Assembly: GCA_013180625.2 (NCBI GenBank) | Contig: SNVD02013686.1 | Span: 62,001-126,000 of the forward strand | Direction: 5' to 3' | DNA from: Boswellia sacra | Taxonomy: Eukaryota; Streptophyta; Magnoliopsida; Sapindales; Burseraceae | Length of the DNA stretch: 64,000 nt | In this document: positions 12,076 to 23,700 of the stretch, piece after piece | Position numbering within the stretch: the first letter of the stretch is position 1 | How the letters are laid out: every line of letters starts with the position of its first letter | Translations under genes and position numbers: made by a program | The notes under the pieces: generated by a model | Databases searched by the model: none | The model's input: only the letters and a program-made list of their open reading frames with translations | Told to the model about the DNA's origin: nothing

Positions 12076-12114
12076 AGTCATTTATGTTGTATGTTCTAAA
12101 CAATACCAATCAAA

Positions 12115-12285
12115 AAGATCCAATAGCTGTTGTATGTAACACGTTGGGATTATTTAGCGACTATGTTCACAGAAGGAATAACCGTAAATGGACCAGAACA
12201 GCTGAAAAATATTCAAATACCTAAAAGGGTCAGCTATATCAAAGTAATTATGTTGGAGTTGAGTCATATAACAAACATACCCTAA
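12115..12285 (+). pseudogene. ndhH: Plastid ndhH fragment (NUPT)
   Basis: The plus strand reads [19 protein letters not shown] followed by [13 protein letters not shown] and VIMLELSH, matching the N-terminal half of NdhH, the 49-kDa-type subunit of the chloroplast NADH dehydrogenase-like complex. Only about 50 codons are recognisable. Similarity stops abruptly after ELSHIT. In plastid genomes ndhH lies in the small single-copy region, far from atpE and ycf2, so this block adds a third plastid locus to the insertion. Confidence 0.85.
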
Positions 12286-13009
12286 ATCTTTATCTTACTG
12301 TTAAACATTTAACTTTAACATAAAATCCGAATTGCAAAAAATTGATGATTTCTGTATCTATTAGATTAGACTGAGCAATTTTTATTGGAAATCATTATGG
12401 GTAAAGATTTAGAAATACAAATCTTTTTCAAAACAAGACGAAAGAACGCTATCGTTGAAATAGAAGGATAGCAATCGATGAATAGAAGCATTTCATCAAT
12501 TTATGCATCCTTTCTTTGGCTTGGTCTTGTTGTATTTTATATGAAAGACCTAAACCACAAATAATTTTTTTATAAATATTTTTATCAGTGCAGTAGAAGT
12601 GTAGTGAGTTAGTTATTTGAAAGGTTGTTCTCTTAGTAAATAGTTTTAGGCATAATTTGCTTGTATAGCTAGGAGCAGGTTGTGTCATTAACAGCTCAGA
12701 GCCTCTATATCATTTTATGTAGAAAATTGATGTGCATGTTAAACATGCATCTTTAATACATGTAAGGATTCTAGGCAAATTAAGAAAACCATGGAGAAAG
12801 TGAAAGAAAATGTAAAAGAAAGAAGATTATGGAAATTGGAGGTTATTTTGTCTTCATAAAAACTAACTATAGTTTACATCTTTCCCTTTTTTAGATACTA
12901 ATAAAAAATTCTAACTATTAGTTTTTACAAAGTAGATTATGACATATAAATCCACATCAACGTACTTGCTTTACATAACTTTTTCCCTTGAACCGAACTC
13001 TCCAGAAAT
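12286..13009. other. Unassigned noncoding sequence
   Basis: No gene is supported. The minus-strand frame at 12449-12688 has no domain I recognise. Some of this could be further plastid-derived DNA that I cannot place. Confidence 0.35.
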
Positions 13010-13150
13010 TGAATACCCCATTCTTAAGTATGTTGATTGCTTGTCGCTAAGAAGATCCAACAGTCCCTTTTAATTTCAATTAATCTTTCAAAAGCTGGCA
13101 TTGAGAATGGCTTAGTTAATATATCTACTACCTTTACACCTTCGAACATT
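13010..13150 (-). pseudogene. Copia RNase H end fragment
   Basis: The reverse strand encodes KVVDILTKPFSMPAFERL and then a short tail with a stop. The phrase (V/A)DILTKxxxxxxFERL is the C-terminal signature of copia RNase H. Only this end is visible, with no LTR attached. It is a dead fragment of an old copia element. Confidence 0.7.
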
Positions 13151-13869
13151 ATTCACTAATAACTTTTTGTCGAGCAAAATAGAAATCTAACTAAATTTTT
13201 TTGTTTATTGAGTGTATAATAGGATTAGCTTGAAGAGAATTTTGGATTGGAAGGAGCAAAGGGAGAGGAGTAATGTAAAAGAAGTCAATGAACCTGTTGT
13301 AAATAGGTGTGCCTGGAGCAGCAAAGGCAGGGGTTGGTTGGGTTGGGTTGCCAAAAGTTGGGAAAAAAATTTTATAATAGACATGTTAAATTTTTTCACA
13401 TATTTGTCATATGGTCAAACAAAATAATTTATAAAAATAATATATGTTATTAAACATATTTATCTATTTTATGATGTTATTTTTTTTACCAAATTAGATA
13501 TATTTAGAAATAGGAAAAAAATGAAATTTATTAGTATCATTCTATACAAAAATTAAAAAAAAAATACTTCTTACCTGTTCTACATAAAAAGTGAAATTTA
13601 TTTCTATCATTCTATATAAAAATTAAAAAAAAAACTTACTTCTTACCTATTACGATTCCTAAATTCATATATTTTATAACAAAATACAATTTTAACACCA
13701 ATTTTGTTAATCTTAGTAAACAATTTTAAGTCTCCTACCCTCATACTTTTGGTAAGGAAAAAATTCTCTAATTTTTTTCTTAGTAAGCAAAAAAGATGTT
13801 CTCATTCAAAATCGTCATGTGAAATCTTTTTTCTTTTGTTCTAGATATATTTTCTGTTCTTTTTCTAAT
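13151..13869. other. AT-rich noncoding sequence
   Basis: AT-rich spacer. Overlapping frames on both strands at 13205-13427 are shadows of one another and have no domain. A two-copy tandem repeat lies at 13515-13655. Confidence 0.4.
13515..13655. repeat. Two-copy 70-bp tandem repeat
   Basis: Two near-identical 70-bp copies, each with TGAAATTTATT, a TATCATTCTATA word, an A-rich tract and CTTCTTACCT. No function is apparent. Confidence 0.85.
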
Positions 13870-14225
13870 CTTTTAAACTAATAATTTAGGATTATATGAA
13901 TTTTGTTAAAAGGTTTGTATTATTAATATTTATGACTAAAAATACTATCCATTAAGTTAAAATTACAATTAAATCTATAATATTCTTCATTAAGGCAAAA
14001 TTTCCATAGCGACTTTAGTTATACCTCAAAATTAGGTATTCTAGCTAGCCAGAATAGGGTGTTAATGTCTGTTAGAGGCTTGCATTTACTATTTTTGGCT
14101 TAAGAAACTATCCGTAGGGTTGAAATTACAAGGGAAATGGAAAAAAATTCTTCGTTAAGTCAAAATTTTATTTTCCGCCTCAAAGTTTATACCTCCAAAT
14201 TAGGGTCGTTAGTATCTTTATCTAT
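13870..14225 (+). repeat. ~180-bp repeat units, duplication copy A
   Basis: Two diverged units of about 170-180 bp. Each reads: a T-rich start ending in GGTTTGTATT or GCATTTACTATT; a TGGCTTAAGAAACTATCC-like word; AAATTACAA; CTTCATTAAGGCAAAATT; and ACCTCAAAATTAGG. The same units occur at 39420-39792 and 49331-49812. They lie upstream of a CYP96 5' end here and, once insertions are removed, upstream of another one in copy B. Confidence 0.85.
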
Positions 14226-15479
14226 CAATTTGGTTTCAGTATATATGACTAGTCAACATAACATTATATAGTTAATTTTATAAAAGTTCATCTAATACAG
14301 TAAGTTATTCATATTTGTAGTCTTATATCAATATGTGAGTTTCAGATTAGTAATTTATTTAAATAGTGAATTAGTATTTTTTTTAGTGTTATATATCCAC
14401 TCACTTAGCAATGGCACCTGCTTTTGTTTTTTCCTATTTTTCCTTCCATGTCTCTAGTGGTTGCAAGATCATGTGGATTGGTTTTCAATGATCATATATA
14501 AGATTGTTTTATGTGACATAATGATATATTTTTGCATCTTATTGATGTTGATTATGAGTTTTCTTCTATGCGAGGGATGAAATATCTCTAATTGAGTCGT
14601 TATGAATTTTTAGAAATGTTATATAAGCTGGTAATAGGTCGTAAAGTTCGAAAAATAAAATTGTATTATCAAATTATCATAAATTTGTATTACCATAGTT
14701 TTGTAGGAGAGATATAATGATTTAGTAACGTTCATTCAGTTGTGTCATTAATTGTTGGAATGCGTGATAGGGATGAGGTGTCCCCAAGGTAGTTTGAGTT
14801 GATAAATCATGCTTTTGGGAATGTCTTATCACTTCTATAGTGGGGATGGTTGGGTTGGTCCTACACGACGAAGATTATATGTGGCCTTCTGAAATGCTGT
14901 TAATTTCCGGGAATCCAGTACAAATTCAATTTAAATTGTATACGTTATCTCACCACAGATATTATTCAATGAAAAAGGTTTGGAAGGACATGTACCTACT
15001 GCAAACTTACTGAAATCATGGGTTTTAGCTACGGTGTATCACTTTTTTAAATTTTTATAAATTTTATATAAAAATTATAAATTTTTGTATAAAAATTATA
15101 AATATAAAAAAAAGTTGTAAATGAAAAATTGTATAGTTATTTTCAATTTTTTATAAATTAGTGTAAAAGTTGTAAATCATTGTATAAAAGTCGTAAATGT
15201 GAAAAATTATTCATTTACAACTTTTTTTCACATTTACAATTTTTATACAAAGATTTATAACTTGTACACTAAATTTACAAAAATTTTGAAAAATGGTGCA
15301 CCTAGTATGACCCGAAATCATGCGGCAATAAGTCCAAGAAGTTACCTAATGATAAAAAATTGCTCGTATCCCCCAGCCAATGCTATTAAATGCAAGTTTT
15401 CAGAAAGCTTTTAGTGCAAAATCTTCTCTTGGAAAAACGGAGATACCACAAGAATACACATAAAATAGCACCACTCGTC
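14226..15479 (+). other. Upstream region of CYP96 copy A
   Basis: Noncoding sequence that reappears in copy B at 49870-50451, 58599-59947 and 61200-61321. Shared landmarks include GTTGCAAG.TCATGTGGATTGG, GATTATGAGTTTTCTTCTATG, TAGTTTGAGTTGATAAATCATG and AATGCTATTAAATG. The stretch 15050-15290 holds an imperfect inverted repeat built on TTATAAATTTT and TGTAAATG words, which may fold into a hairpin and could be a small foldback insertion specific to copy A. The last ~100 bases before 15480 look like the P450 5' leader. Confidence 0.75.
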
Positions 15480-15660
15480 ATGACTTTAATTAGCCTTTTT
15501 CAAATCTGCTTGGCAATCATTTGCTTCTTGCTTCTTATTTGCTTAGGTAGCAACAACGGTGGGCTCCGAAATTATTTTCCAGTTGTGGGATGCTGCCACA
15601 GCTTCTTCTTAACACTCATCGCATTCATTATTGTTGCTCATCCAATCAGCGAAACCTCTA
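15480..15660 (+). pseudogene. CYP96-like P450 5' fragment, copy A
   Basis: The ATG at 15480 opens MTLISLFQICLAIICFLLLICL, a hydrophobic membrane anchor of the kind found at the N-terminus of ER cytochromes P450, followed by NYFPVVG. Then one missing base (GGGATG where copy B has GGGAATG) shifts the frame; the shifted frame continues MLPQLLLNTHRIH, the proline-rich hinge typical of CYP96/CYP86-clan enzymes (MAH1-like mid-chain alkane hydroxylases). Similarity fades after about 15660 and the rest of the gene is absent. CYP96 enzymes hydroxylate wax alkanes or fatty acids. This piece is a dead 5' fragment. Confidence 0.75.
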
Positions 15661-15850
15661 GCTATATAGCAACTCTGGGATTTCCCAACTGGCAACTCAT
15701 AATTCAATCAATTGATGAACTGCAAGTTATAGCAGATTCAATACATATCATAATCACTTGCTCAGCTCACCAGTCGTATGGAAGCTATATAGTGATCTAT
15801 GATCAATATTAGCTTCTTCATAATTTACCGCAATGGGGTTGAAGTATCAT
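15661..15850. other. Unassigned sequence after CYP96 copy A
   Basis: An open frame continues to 15812, but after the frameshift it is out of the P450 frame and shows no motif. I see nothing else. Confidence 0.3.
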
Positions 15851-16660
15851 ATAAAATTGTTAGGAAGAAATAATGAGATAAAATTCAGAAATTATAGTAT
15901 TAATTATACATTCATAGTAATATTGATGCCGGGCTGCTGAATTATGACAGATCAAGATAGGATCTTTAAGTTGATAAACAACTCAACCAATGGCTGGAAC
16001 AAACAAAATGGAACCCAACAAACATTCTTTCAAGGGATAACAAGCTCACCACCAAAGTAAACACCAATGGGATACAGAGAATTCACCAGCCAATGTAAAC
16101 AAAGGATACAGGGCTCAAACTAACTCACCACTCTGTGGAATCCACCAAGAGATACAGAGTTAAAGAGAAATCAGTATAAAGACTGAAATTTCATTCAAAT
16201 TCGAATTCAAAACTAAGCTCCTTTGAATACACAGCTTTAGGACTTAAATAACTTGGAACAACCCTCCAAGCATAGGTAAAACGTAATAATTAAATGTGTT
16301 CAACAATTACGGCTAAACTACTACATTGACAACTAAATTATTGACTAAGACTCATAAATAAACTCATTAGATAATAAAAGCACAAATAACTAAGCTAGAA
16401 AATTCAAATTCTAGAGTAGACTTAATGCTACATTAATTATGAGCTCGCTATAAAGAGATAGTCATAAATTCCTGCAGATAGCTCCAAATGACACATTGTA
16501 AAATGTGACATAAATCTTGACAATTAATTCTAAGCACATCAGTACCAGTTCTTTTACGAAATTGTACCTCATTCTGGTTCATGTGCACTCTTGATCATTG
16601 CAACAATTTGCACTTCCTCTGAATTGACCAATAGACCCGTGCATTATAACACTCCCGTGT
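15850..16660 (-). mobile_element. Possible LTR fragment, minus strand
   Basis: Read on the reverse strand, this starts near TGACACGGGAGTGTTATAATG and passes through a TCTGTATCTCTTGGTGG and CTGTATCC-rich leader-like part. The overall texture (AT-rich body, then short repeated CTCTGTATC words) is that of a plant LTR. No paired copy, primer site or target duplication was found, so this is tentative. Confidence 0.3.
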
Positions 16661-16663
<3 letters not shown>

Positions 16664-16717
<54 letters not shown>

Positions 16718-16724
16718 GTATGTA
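16664..16724. repeat. (TA)n(TATG)n microsatellite
   Basis: A run of about 20 TA units followed by about five TATG/TGTA units. Reading frames at 16591-16858 on both strands are translations of this repeat and not genes. Confidence 0.97.
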
Positions 16725-17106
16725 TTATTGTTTTTTACATGGAGTATTGATATATAACACAAACACATATTAGAGGAATATGTATATTTAACCCAAATAA
16801 GTTTATCAAATGTAAAATAGTACGTTACATGTCCCCATAAATTAAAAAATCTCCGCATGAAGTATTAGTGCATACATAGTCTCTTTTATTTCATGTCATC
16901 CAATCACATGATATTTTGAGATTTTGCCTTTTCTATGATTTATATATTAATAAATCTAAGATTTAATCTATCATAAATAAATATCAAAATATTATATATT
17001 TTCGGATGAAAATTAACTTAATCAAAAGAGAATTCACATCAATATATAGAGTTCATTCACTAATATAGAGATCGATTAGTAATCATTGAGGGAAATGACA
17101 CACTTA

Positions 17107-17835
17107 GGGGGTGTTCGTTTTCATCACTTAACACTTTTTAGGACTTAATTTATATTACTTAAAATCATGTTTGTTTATATTTTTACATACCACTTAATTA
17201 GTTTTCATCTGATTTTTTTACCCTTGTAATAAAAAATAAAAAATATTCGTATTATATTTTTTACAATTTTTAAAAATCAAATAGTCAATAAAATTAAACC
17301 AAAATTTATTTTTAAAATAAATGGATAGTTAATAGTATTTTTGTTACAATCTTTTAAAACTTAAATATTTTATAAAATTACTCTAAAATGCTTTTTTATT
17401 TAACTAGTTAATATTATATTTATAAAATCCTCTAAAAATTAAATAATTAACTAAAATTATTAATAACTATACATTTATTATTTATTATAATGATTAAATA
17501 TTTTATGTATTAATTTTACCTGTTAAGAATTATAACAAAAAATATAATTACAGTTGGTGCCGTCATAGAGAAGAGGTAGGTGGCGCTTGGGTAGGTGATG
17601 GCTTGGGTAAAAGAGGACAAAAGGTAAAAATTTTTAAATATTAATAGAGGGACTGTTTTGGTATTTTAATAGCTTAAAGAATCTTAAACAAAAAAAATAA
17701 AACTTTTTTACTTTTTCTATTCAGATGATTCAGTCTGAAAATAAGTGATAAGTCTATAAAACAAACAGTCTAAATTATTTCAATCATCTGAAATCTAAAT
17801 AGATTCAGATATAAATGAGTTAATCATACGGGACC
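17107..17835. mobile_element. Possible PIF/Harbinger-type MITE
   Basis: The left end reads GGGGGTGTTCGTTTTCATCA and the right end, reversed, GGTCCCGTATGATTAACTCA. Both are flanked by TTA (17104-17106 and 17836-17838), the target duplication of PIF/Harbinger elements. The interior is AT-rich with no open frame. The terminal repeats match only loosely, so the call is tentative. Confidence 0.4.
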
Positions 17836-18405
17836 TTAGTTTTCTCAAAGTAGCAGCATTTCACACATATATCTTGGTTACAAATATATTGTATAATAGC
17901 ATTCCATAATATGGAATTAAATTAATTGAATATTTTGTTTCAAAGGGAGAGGGGACAAGAGACAACATCATACTCACGAAGCATTGAAGTGTTAGCTAGG
18001 CAGCTTCTTTACAGAGGCTACCCGTCGGCTTATAGCGTTCAGACCTAGGAAAAGTAATTGTAGCGATCCACTAGATTTATCAGGGGGACAACATAAGTCC
18101 ATATAACAATTTCTATAGAATTAAATAGGACACACTTTTTTTATTTAACACAAAATTAAATTATCAAAATAGGACAACTACAAATTAAAGTAACTTATAA
18201 CACAGACCAAGAGGTAATCTACCACAGGCAAATAATAATAGTTAATTACATATTTTTGTATCAATCATTTACAACTTATGTTTATAAATGATGGATATAT
18301 AATATTATCTATACTATCAACATATCAAATGATCATATCAAAATTTAAAATTTGAAAAAGATAACATCCGGTAAGTGGTTGATGATAATAATTGAACATC
18401 CACCA
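17836..18405. other. Unassigned noncoding sequence
   Basis: No gene or repeat can be supported between the putative MITE and the 8-bp target duplication of the large hAT element (CCAACAAT, 18406-18413). Confidence 0.35.
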
Positions 18406-18639
18406 CCAACAATTAGGGATGGCAAAAACCCATCGCCCCGGGACCTCGGCCCCTACAAGGAATTCAATTCCCTGTCCCCGAAAATTTTTCCAGAAATTCT
18501 GGGGCTGAGGCGAGGTCGGGGAGTTGAATTACCCAGGTTATTTCCCTGGTTTGTATTTTTTTAATTTCCTCTGTTTGTATTTTTTAAACAAAGCTAAAAA
18601 CAAGCAACCTGCCAAAACGCTCGACAAAACTTGATAAAA

Positions 18640-19080
18640 CTCGGCTTGTCAGATGAAAGCTAGTGTTGAGTCATCTAACACTTGATGCCTTCAAAAATAG
18701 ACTGATATCGAGTGTCAGTTATGAATCTCTGACACTCGATGTCTTCTAAAATAGACTGATATCGAGTGTCAGTGTGAATCCGACACGACTCGACATGTAA
18801 GTATCAAGTGTCGGATTATACATTCGACACTTGATGTCTTCTAAAATAGACTGATATCGAGTGTCGGTGTGAATCTAACACGACTCGACATGTAGGTGTT
18901 GAGTATCGGATGATACATCTGACACTCGACACTTACATGTCGAGTCATCTAACACCCGATACTTACATGTCGAGTCATGTATCCGACACTCGACACTTAC
19001 ATGTTGAGTCGTGTATCCGACACTCGACACCTCCATGTTCACTTGTGTCGAGCTATATAGAGCGCGTCGAGTTTTGTCAA
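18640..19080. repeat. hAT subterminal repeats, left end
   Basis: About fifteen copies of words such as CGAGTGTCAG, CGACACTCGA and ACATGTCGAGTC in both orientations, including larger units of about 70-75 bp (TTCTAAAATAGACTGATATCGAGTG recurs). Related words fill the opposite end at 31625-31975. In Ac-type hAT elements such subterminal words bind the transposase; that role is inferred here. Confidence 0.85.
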
Positions 19081-19446
19081 GTGTTTTGGCAGGTTGCTTG
19101 TTTTAGCTTTGTTTTTTTGCTTCACTTGTAACCGTGTTAATGGGTTCGGCCTACTATTTTGCTGGTTTTGTTTCAAATTTATTGTTTATTATAAAAATTA
19201 GAAATTTATTGTTTCAAATTCAAGAACAAGTGAACAACTGAGCAACAATCCAACATTTATACCCCCTTGACCATATCAATTCAAGAACAAGCTGATGATG
19301 TCGATAGTTCTAATGGCTCTTCATCCTCATCATACACTGCTTCTTCTGTCGTTAATAACTCACACTCGGGAATCATACCTAGGAAAACGAAAAAGGAAAG
19401 AAAAGGTATTAGAAATATACATATATCATAAAATATAGATTGAACA

Positions 19447-20247
19447 TTAAAGAGAATATGAGAATATAATACCACATGACTGAGCCCATAAGCAATTATG
19501 AGTGCACATCAAAGCTTCCAATGTCTTTGAATGTAGTCTGCTACGATGGGGACTTAAATGCCTACCACTCGTACTAAATGTAGACTCATAAGCCACAGTA
19601 GAAACTGGAATAGACAAAATATCTTTTGCAATTTCAGCCAACAAAGGATATTTGCCTTCATTTGTCTTCCACTAACTCAAAATATCAAAATGGCCACTAG
19701 TGTGCTTCAAACATTGTTTCTCCAAATACAAATCTAACTCAGACTTAGTAACTGTATTACTAGTACAACCAATGTATGATTGATGCTCTAAGTTGGACTC
19801 AAAAGTCATATCTTCCAACCCACCACTCGTAGGAACCTCACTTGCTAATGACTCATCTTGTTCACCTACACCTATAGTGGCAACTGTAAGTTTGTATTCC
19901 TCTACTAAGTCATAAACAATGTCTTTGACATCTCTAACATACTCTAAAGCATTGTCTCCATAAATTTTTGGAAAGAAAAATGTGATCAATTGCATTTTAT
20001 ATCTTAGATCCAAGATAGTAGCCACTGCCAAAACACCATGAATGACCTCCCAGTACTTTTCAAATTTTTCTATCATTGATGCCATTTCTCTTATTTTAGA
20101 ATGAGGAGAATCACACCATTTAGTCAATGTCAATCTCAAGTCACAAATAAAAGCAAAAAACAAGTTGGAAGTGGGATATCTTGTACTTGAAAACACTTGG
20201 GTCACTTTATAGAAATACTTTAAATGGTCACACATCAACCTTGCTAA
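19447..20247 (-). pseudogene. hAT transposase, C-terminal half
   Basis: The minus-strand frames 20238-19672 and 19644-19447 form the C-terminal part of an Ac/RICESLEEPER-like transposase. The first carries the KFEKYWEVIHGVLAVATILDLRYKM segment (conserved as KxxKYW...VLDPRxK in the family), and the second the dimerisation end with IPVSTVAYESTFSTSGR and LHSKTLEALMC. A stop at 19672-19674 separates the two, so the protein is broken. The N-terminal half is 9.2 kb away at 29474-30878, separated by the gypsy insertion. A short exon-like frame follows at 19281-19475. The gene belongs to the surrounding hAT element. Confidence 0.85.
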
Positions 20248-20252
20248 CTCCC
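20248..20252. repeat. Gypsy target duplication, left copy
   Basis: CTCCC, identical to 29469-29473. A 5-bp duplication is normal for gypsy integration. Confidence 0.93.
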
Positions 20253-21666
20253 TGATGCGTTCGAAACTAGCAAGTATACTGGTCGCACAAGTAATAAAGT
20301 GATGAGTAAGATATCGTTCCCACGAGGATTGATTCTAATTGAATTTGTTATTCGAAAGCAACAATAAACTAAATGAGGGGGGTTTTGCTGATTGATTAAC
20401 TAGATGAAATATTAATGCAAGTAAAGAATAACACAATGCAAATTTAAACAGATTGAAAAATCAATGAGAGAAACATGGTTAAGGGATCCTTCTCTACCAC
20501 AAGATATGGATTTGCGAATTAATCATAGAATTGTCATCCAATTACACCATTGAAATTATCAACCGTAGATAACAACAAGCTCTGTTATCCCAATCTTTCC
20601 TTACTTTGTTGTTAAATAAAACAGGCTCTTTATTTAATCTCTATCCATTAAACAACCTAGAACAAGCTCTCTAATTTTAATTCAATGGATGCTTTACGAT
20701 AAGAAAGATAGGTTGATCTAAGCAATAAACACACAAGCTCGGATTATTTAACTTAGGTTGAATTCTCCAATTGCAATCTCTGATCACAATTTTGCTACTA
20801 AGGATTAGAAATTCAAGACAATTACGGATCAAGATTTCTAGTCTAGCAATAGACAACAACCAAATTATATTCAGTTGGCCATTCCAAATACAATCCAGCA
20901 AGCAATCATAAGCATTAAACATGGGAAAATACAAGCAACTTCAATTAGAGAATTGGATAACAATTCCTTGCACAATCAACTTACAAAAACCATATCAGGG
21001 GCTTTGAAATCACCCTCAACCAATTCAGATTCAGTTACACATGTTTAAGAACGTGGTAAATACAATACAACATGGAGACATTCCAGAAAATGAAAGGGAA
21101 GGGAAAAACTTAGCAAATTTGATGTAATTCTCTTTGGATTGTAGTTCTTCCTCTTTCCAAGCTTCCTTTCTCCTTCAAGAACTCAAGGAGATGAAAGAAT
21201 TCCAGAGCTGCAGCCTCCACCACGTTCTCCCCTCTTCAAGTTATCAAAATAAAACCCTAAAATGTGTTTAAATACTCTGCTACAGTAACCTGCTACAGTG
21301 TCCCGTATTATACATGCTACAGTGATTTGTGGAATTACATTTCTATACTTCTCACACTGTTTTGATTACAACTTTTGGTACACTGAATGGATTTATAAAC
21401 CGTAAATTTCTCCAGAAAATAGACTTCGAGAGCTTTCCAACGGTATATAATATGTCATCGGGTTCATTGTATATCAATACAATTAAATCCGAGAATATGG
21501 TTGACTAGCAGCGGTGAAAATGAAGGGTTTTACTCCATTTTTGTGCAAGTTGCTCTAAAACTCCTACAAATATCAAAACCACACAAAAACATAAAAATAC
21601 CAAGGAATATAGTAAAGAACGATGGACGAATTAATATGAAAATGATATATAATTAGACACCTATCA
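20253..21666 (-). repeat. 3' LTR of the gypsy element
   Basis: 1,414 bp; on the minus strand it runs from TGATAGGTGTCTAATTATAT to CGAACGCATCA. It aligns with 28056-29468 along its whole length. Tracts of GCTACAGT-type words (21280-21325) lie near a TATTTAAACAC that could serve as TATA box. Frame 20677-20934 is repeated in the other LTR and is not a gene. Confidence 0.95.
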
Positions 21667-21681
21667 AATTCCCCCACACTT
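21667..21681 (-). promoter_or_regulatory. Gypsy polypurine tract
   Basis: On the minus strand AAGTGTGGGGGAATT lies directly before the LTR start TGATAG. Similar GTGTGGGGG words at 22270 and 22400 are secondary copies, a habit of Athila/Tat elements. Confidence 0.85.
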
Positions 21682-22466
21682 AAACTTTACTAGTCCTTAA
21701 GCAAGTACAACGATATGAAACAAAACTAAACCAAAACAGAGTCAAAGAAAAATTAAAACACACAAATGCTTCAACTTGCAAATAGGCCTCAAAGATTGTA
21801 CTTAATTATAACCCAAGAAAAACTTCAAAATAATGCACTTGATCAAGAATTTCATCTCAAAGATTAGTTTCGCTTCACTTCAATTCCTCAAGTGTGTGTG
21901 TGTAGAGCCATTCTCACCTAATCACTTGTAACCCGGATGAGTTTATGCATAAAAATGAATCATATTTAATATTGAAGATGTGTGTATAAATGAACTCCAT
22001 AGGCCTGCTTTTCAAGTCACTCTCCACTAATGTAGACATGCACAACACCAAGGATCAAGTAGGACTTTATTAAGCTTGTAACGTTTGGCTTGGGTGAAGG
22101 TATGATAAAGGATAATAATTTGGCTCAAATCACCCACAAACACATAAATCATTCAAGACTATGTAGAGCTCAACCCTATAACACACCTTTATTTCAATTC
22201 ACCAAGTTACTTCCCCAAACTTATTTAGAACACTCAATCTTTTTTTTTTTTGGAGAAAACAAAAAGAAAACTACACCCCCACACTTTGTTGTTTCATTCT
22301 TTTTAAGAACACTTAAGGGTATAGATCTCTTATTCTTCTTCTTTTGTTCTCTTTTTTTCATTTTTTTTCATTTTTTCTTTTTTTTATTACACTTCCCCTC
22401 CCCCACACTTAAACAGCACATTGTCCCCAATGTGTAAGTATGTGGACAATAAGTACAGATTGGCTT

Positions 22467-22497
<31 letters not shown>

Positions 22498-23700
22498 AAA
22501 CACAATAGAACTCACTTGCATTGCTCATGACACATCCCAACCTTCTCTAACTTCCCAAAACCAGAACATAGCTCAAAATTTAATTGTGAATGATCTACAT
22601 GCTCATAGGTAAGGGATAAACTGTTTGGAACAAATTCATTTGAGGTTAGGAAATCTTTTAGTGAGTTAACAAAGAAAAGGCTTACAGAGGCTCAAAGGGG
22701 TAACTAGGGATCAATTTCTGTCAAGGTTGGCTATTAAGGCTCAAACGGTCCAAAGATGGCCTAACTCATTTCCCCAATGTTGCACAGCCTAGGATTTCGC
22801 CTTGAGTGACCATCAAACAAGTTCTAGAATTCATTGAAATCTGAAGAAACATTTAAATTACATAAACTTTCCTAAGTGAACAAATAACTCAGTGATAATA
22901 GCTCAGTGCTCAATGTTGCGCAAGGAATCAAAAGCAAAGCGAAAACCAATAAACATTTCAAGCCCACAGATCCATGCATCATTTATCATTTTCCAAGAGT
23001 TATTCTTAATTCAATCATTATCTTATCATCGACCCACAAAATGCAAGAAAAGAGGTACGTTGCGTTGTTACACCTGAGTCAAGATTGTATATTTCAACAA
23101 TCCTTAGGACCAGTAGCCCGCAGACTTAAGGTTTCCAGCCTATATACCTTTATTATGAAAGAACAAAACAAGAAACAAGACACTGCAGACAACATGAAAT
23201 AAACAAACTACAGATTTATTTAGAGAGAATGCGTTTCAAGAGTTAAGGAAACCCCATATTCTGCCATTCTCAGTTTTTCCACAATGTTTTTTTTTTTCGA
23301 ATCGAAACTGATAAAGACAAAAACACACAACAACTCTAAATTACACAAAACTAAACTTACTCATAAAATAACAAAGTCCAACAAGCCAGCAAACAAAAAC
23401 AAGTCAGTTAGAATGGGTCTAAAAAGTTTAGAAGTTGGCCTCCTTATTCAGCCATTATGGATTGAAGAGATCCAGAATGCATTTCAAGAGGAATTAAACT
23501 TTTTAAGCCACCACTCTAAAAGCCATGATTAGAAAATATTACCTGGGGCAAAAGAAATAACCTGAAAAAAAACTCAAAAGAAATGACATGAAAAATCTCA
23601 AATAAACACACTCAAAAGAAAGTAAACAAAAACGAAGCAAACCAATAGATAGAGATTACAGATGGAGCGTTAAATCCAGTTTACGCCTCTTATTGCCTTC
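21682..23700 (-). other. 3' noncoding region of gypsy element
   Basis: About 2 kb between the LOG-like frame and the polypurine tract, with long A/T tracts. It includes the minus-strand phrase CACATTGGGGACAATGTG followed by CTGTTTAAGTGTGGGGG (about 22399-22433), a hallmark of the 3' region of Athila/Tat elements. Plus-strand frames here (22090-22437, 22421-22612, 22892-23202, 23284-23532) are low-complexity and antisense to the element. I see no gene. Confidence 0.7.

Larger units (their letters stand above)
7801..12093. mobile_element. CACTA transposon carrying gene fragments
   Basis: The left end is CACTACAAGAAACC, a classic CACTA (En/Spm) terminus. The right end, TTATGTTGTATG, is a decayed inverted copy lacking one base. 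The 3-bp target duplication TTC is present at 7798-7800 and 12094-12096. Subterminal words rich in GCGGCGGTTTT, TTTACGATGGTT and GTCGTAAAA occur at 7826-7925 and 11705-12075, as expected for transposase-binding regions. No transposase is recognisable in the 4.3 kb; the interior looks like spliced host-gene material, with a kinase fragment near 9357. It is a non-autonomous element inserted between two plastid-derived pieces. Confidence 0.85.

Noticed and set aside
15390..15812. 140-codon frame as a novel membrane protein
   Set aside because: Its hydrophobic start is the P450 anchor; the remainder is out of frame after a one-base deletion, as shown by comparison with copy B.
16591..16858. Frames across the TATATA/TATG microsatellite
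   Set aside because: They are translations of simple repeats on both strands.
20677..20934. 85-codon frame with a twin at 28479-28736
   Set aside because: Both lie at the same position in the two LTRs, so this is LTR sequence, not a duplicated gene.
22090..23532. Plus-strand frames in the gypsy 3' region
   Set aside because: Phe- and Lys-rich low-complexity frames antisense to the element, with no domain.
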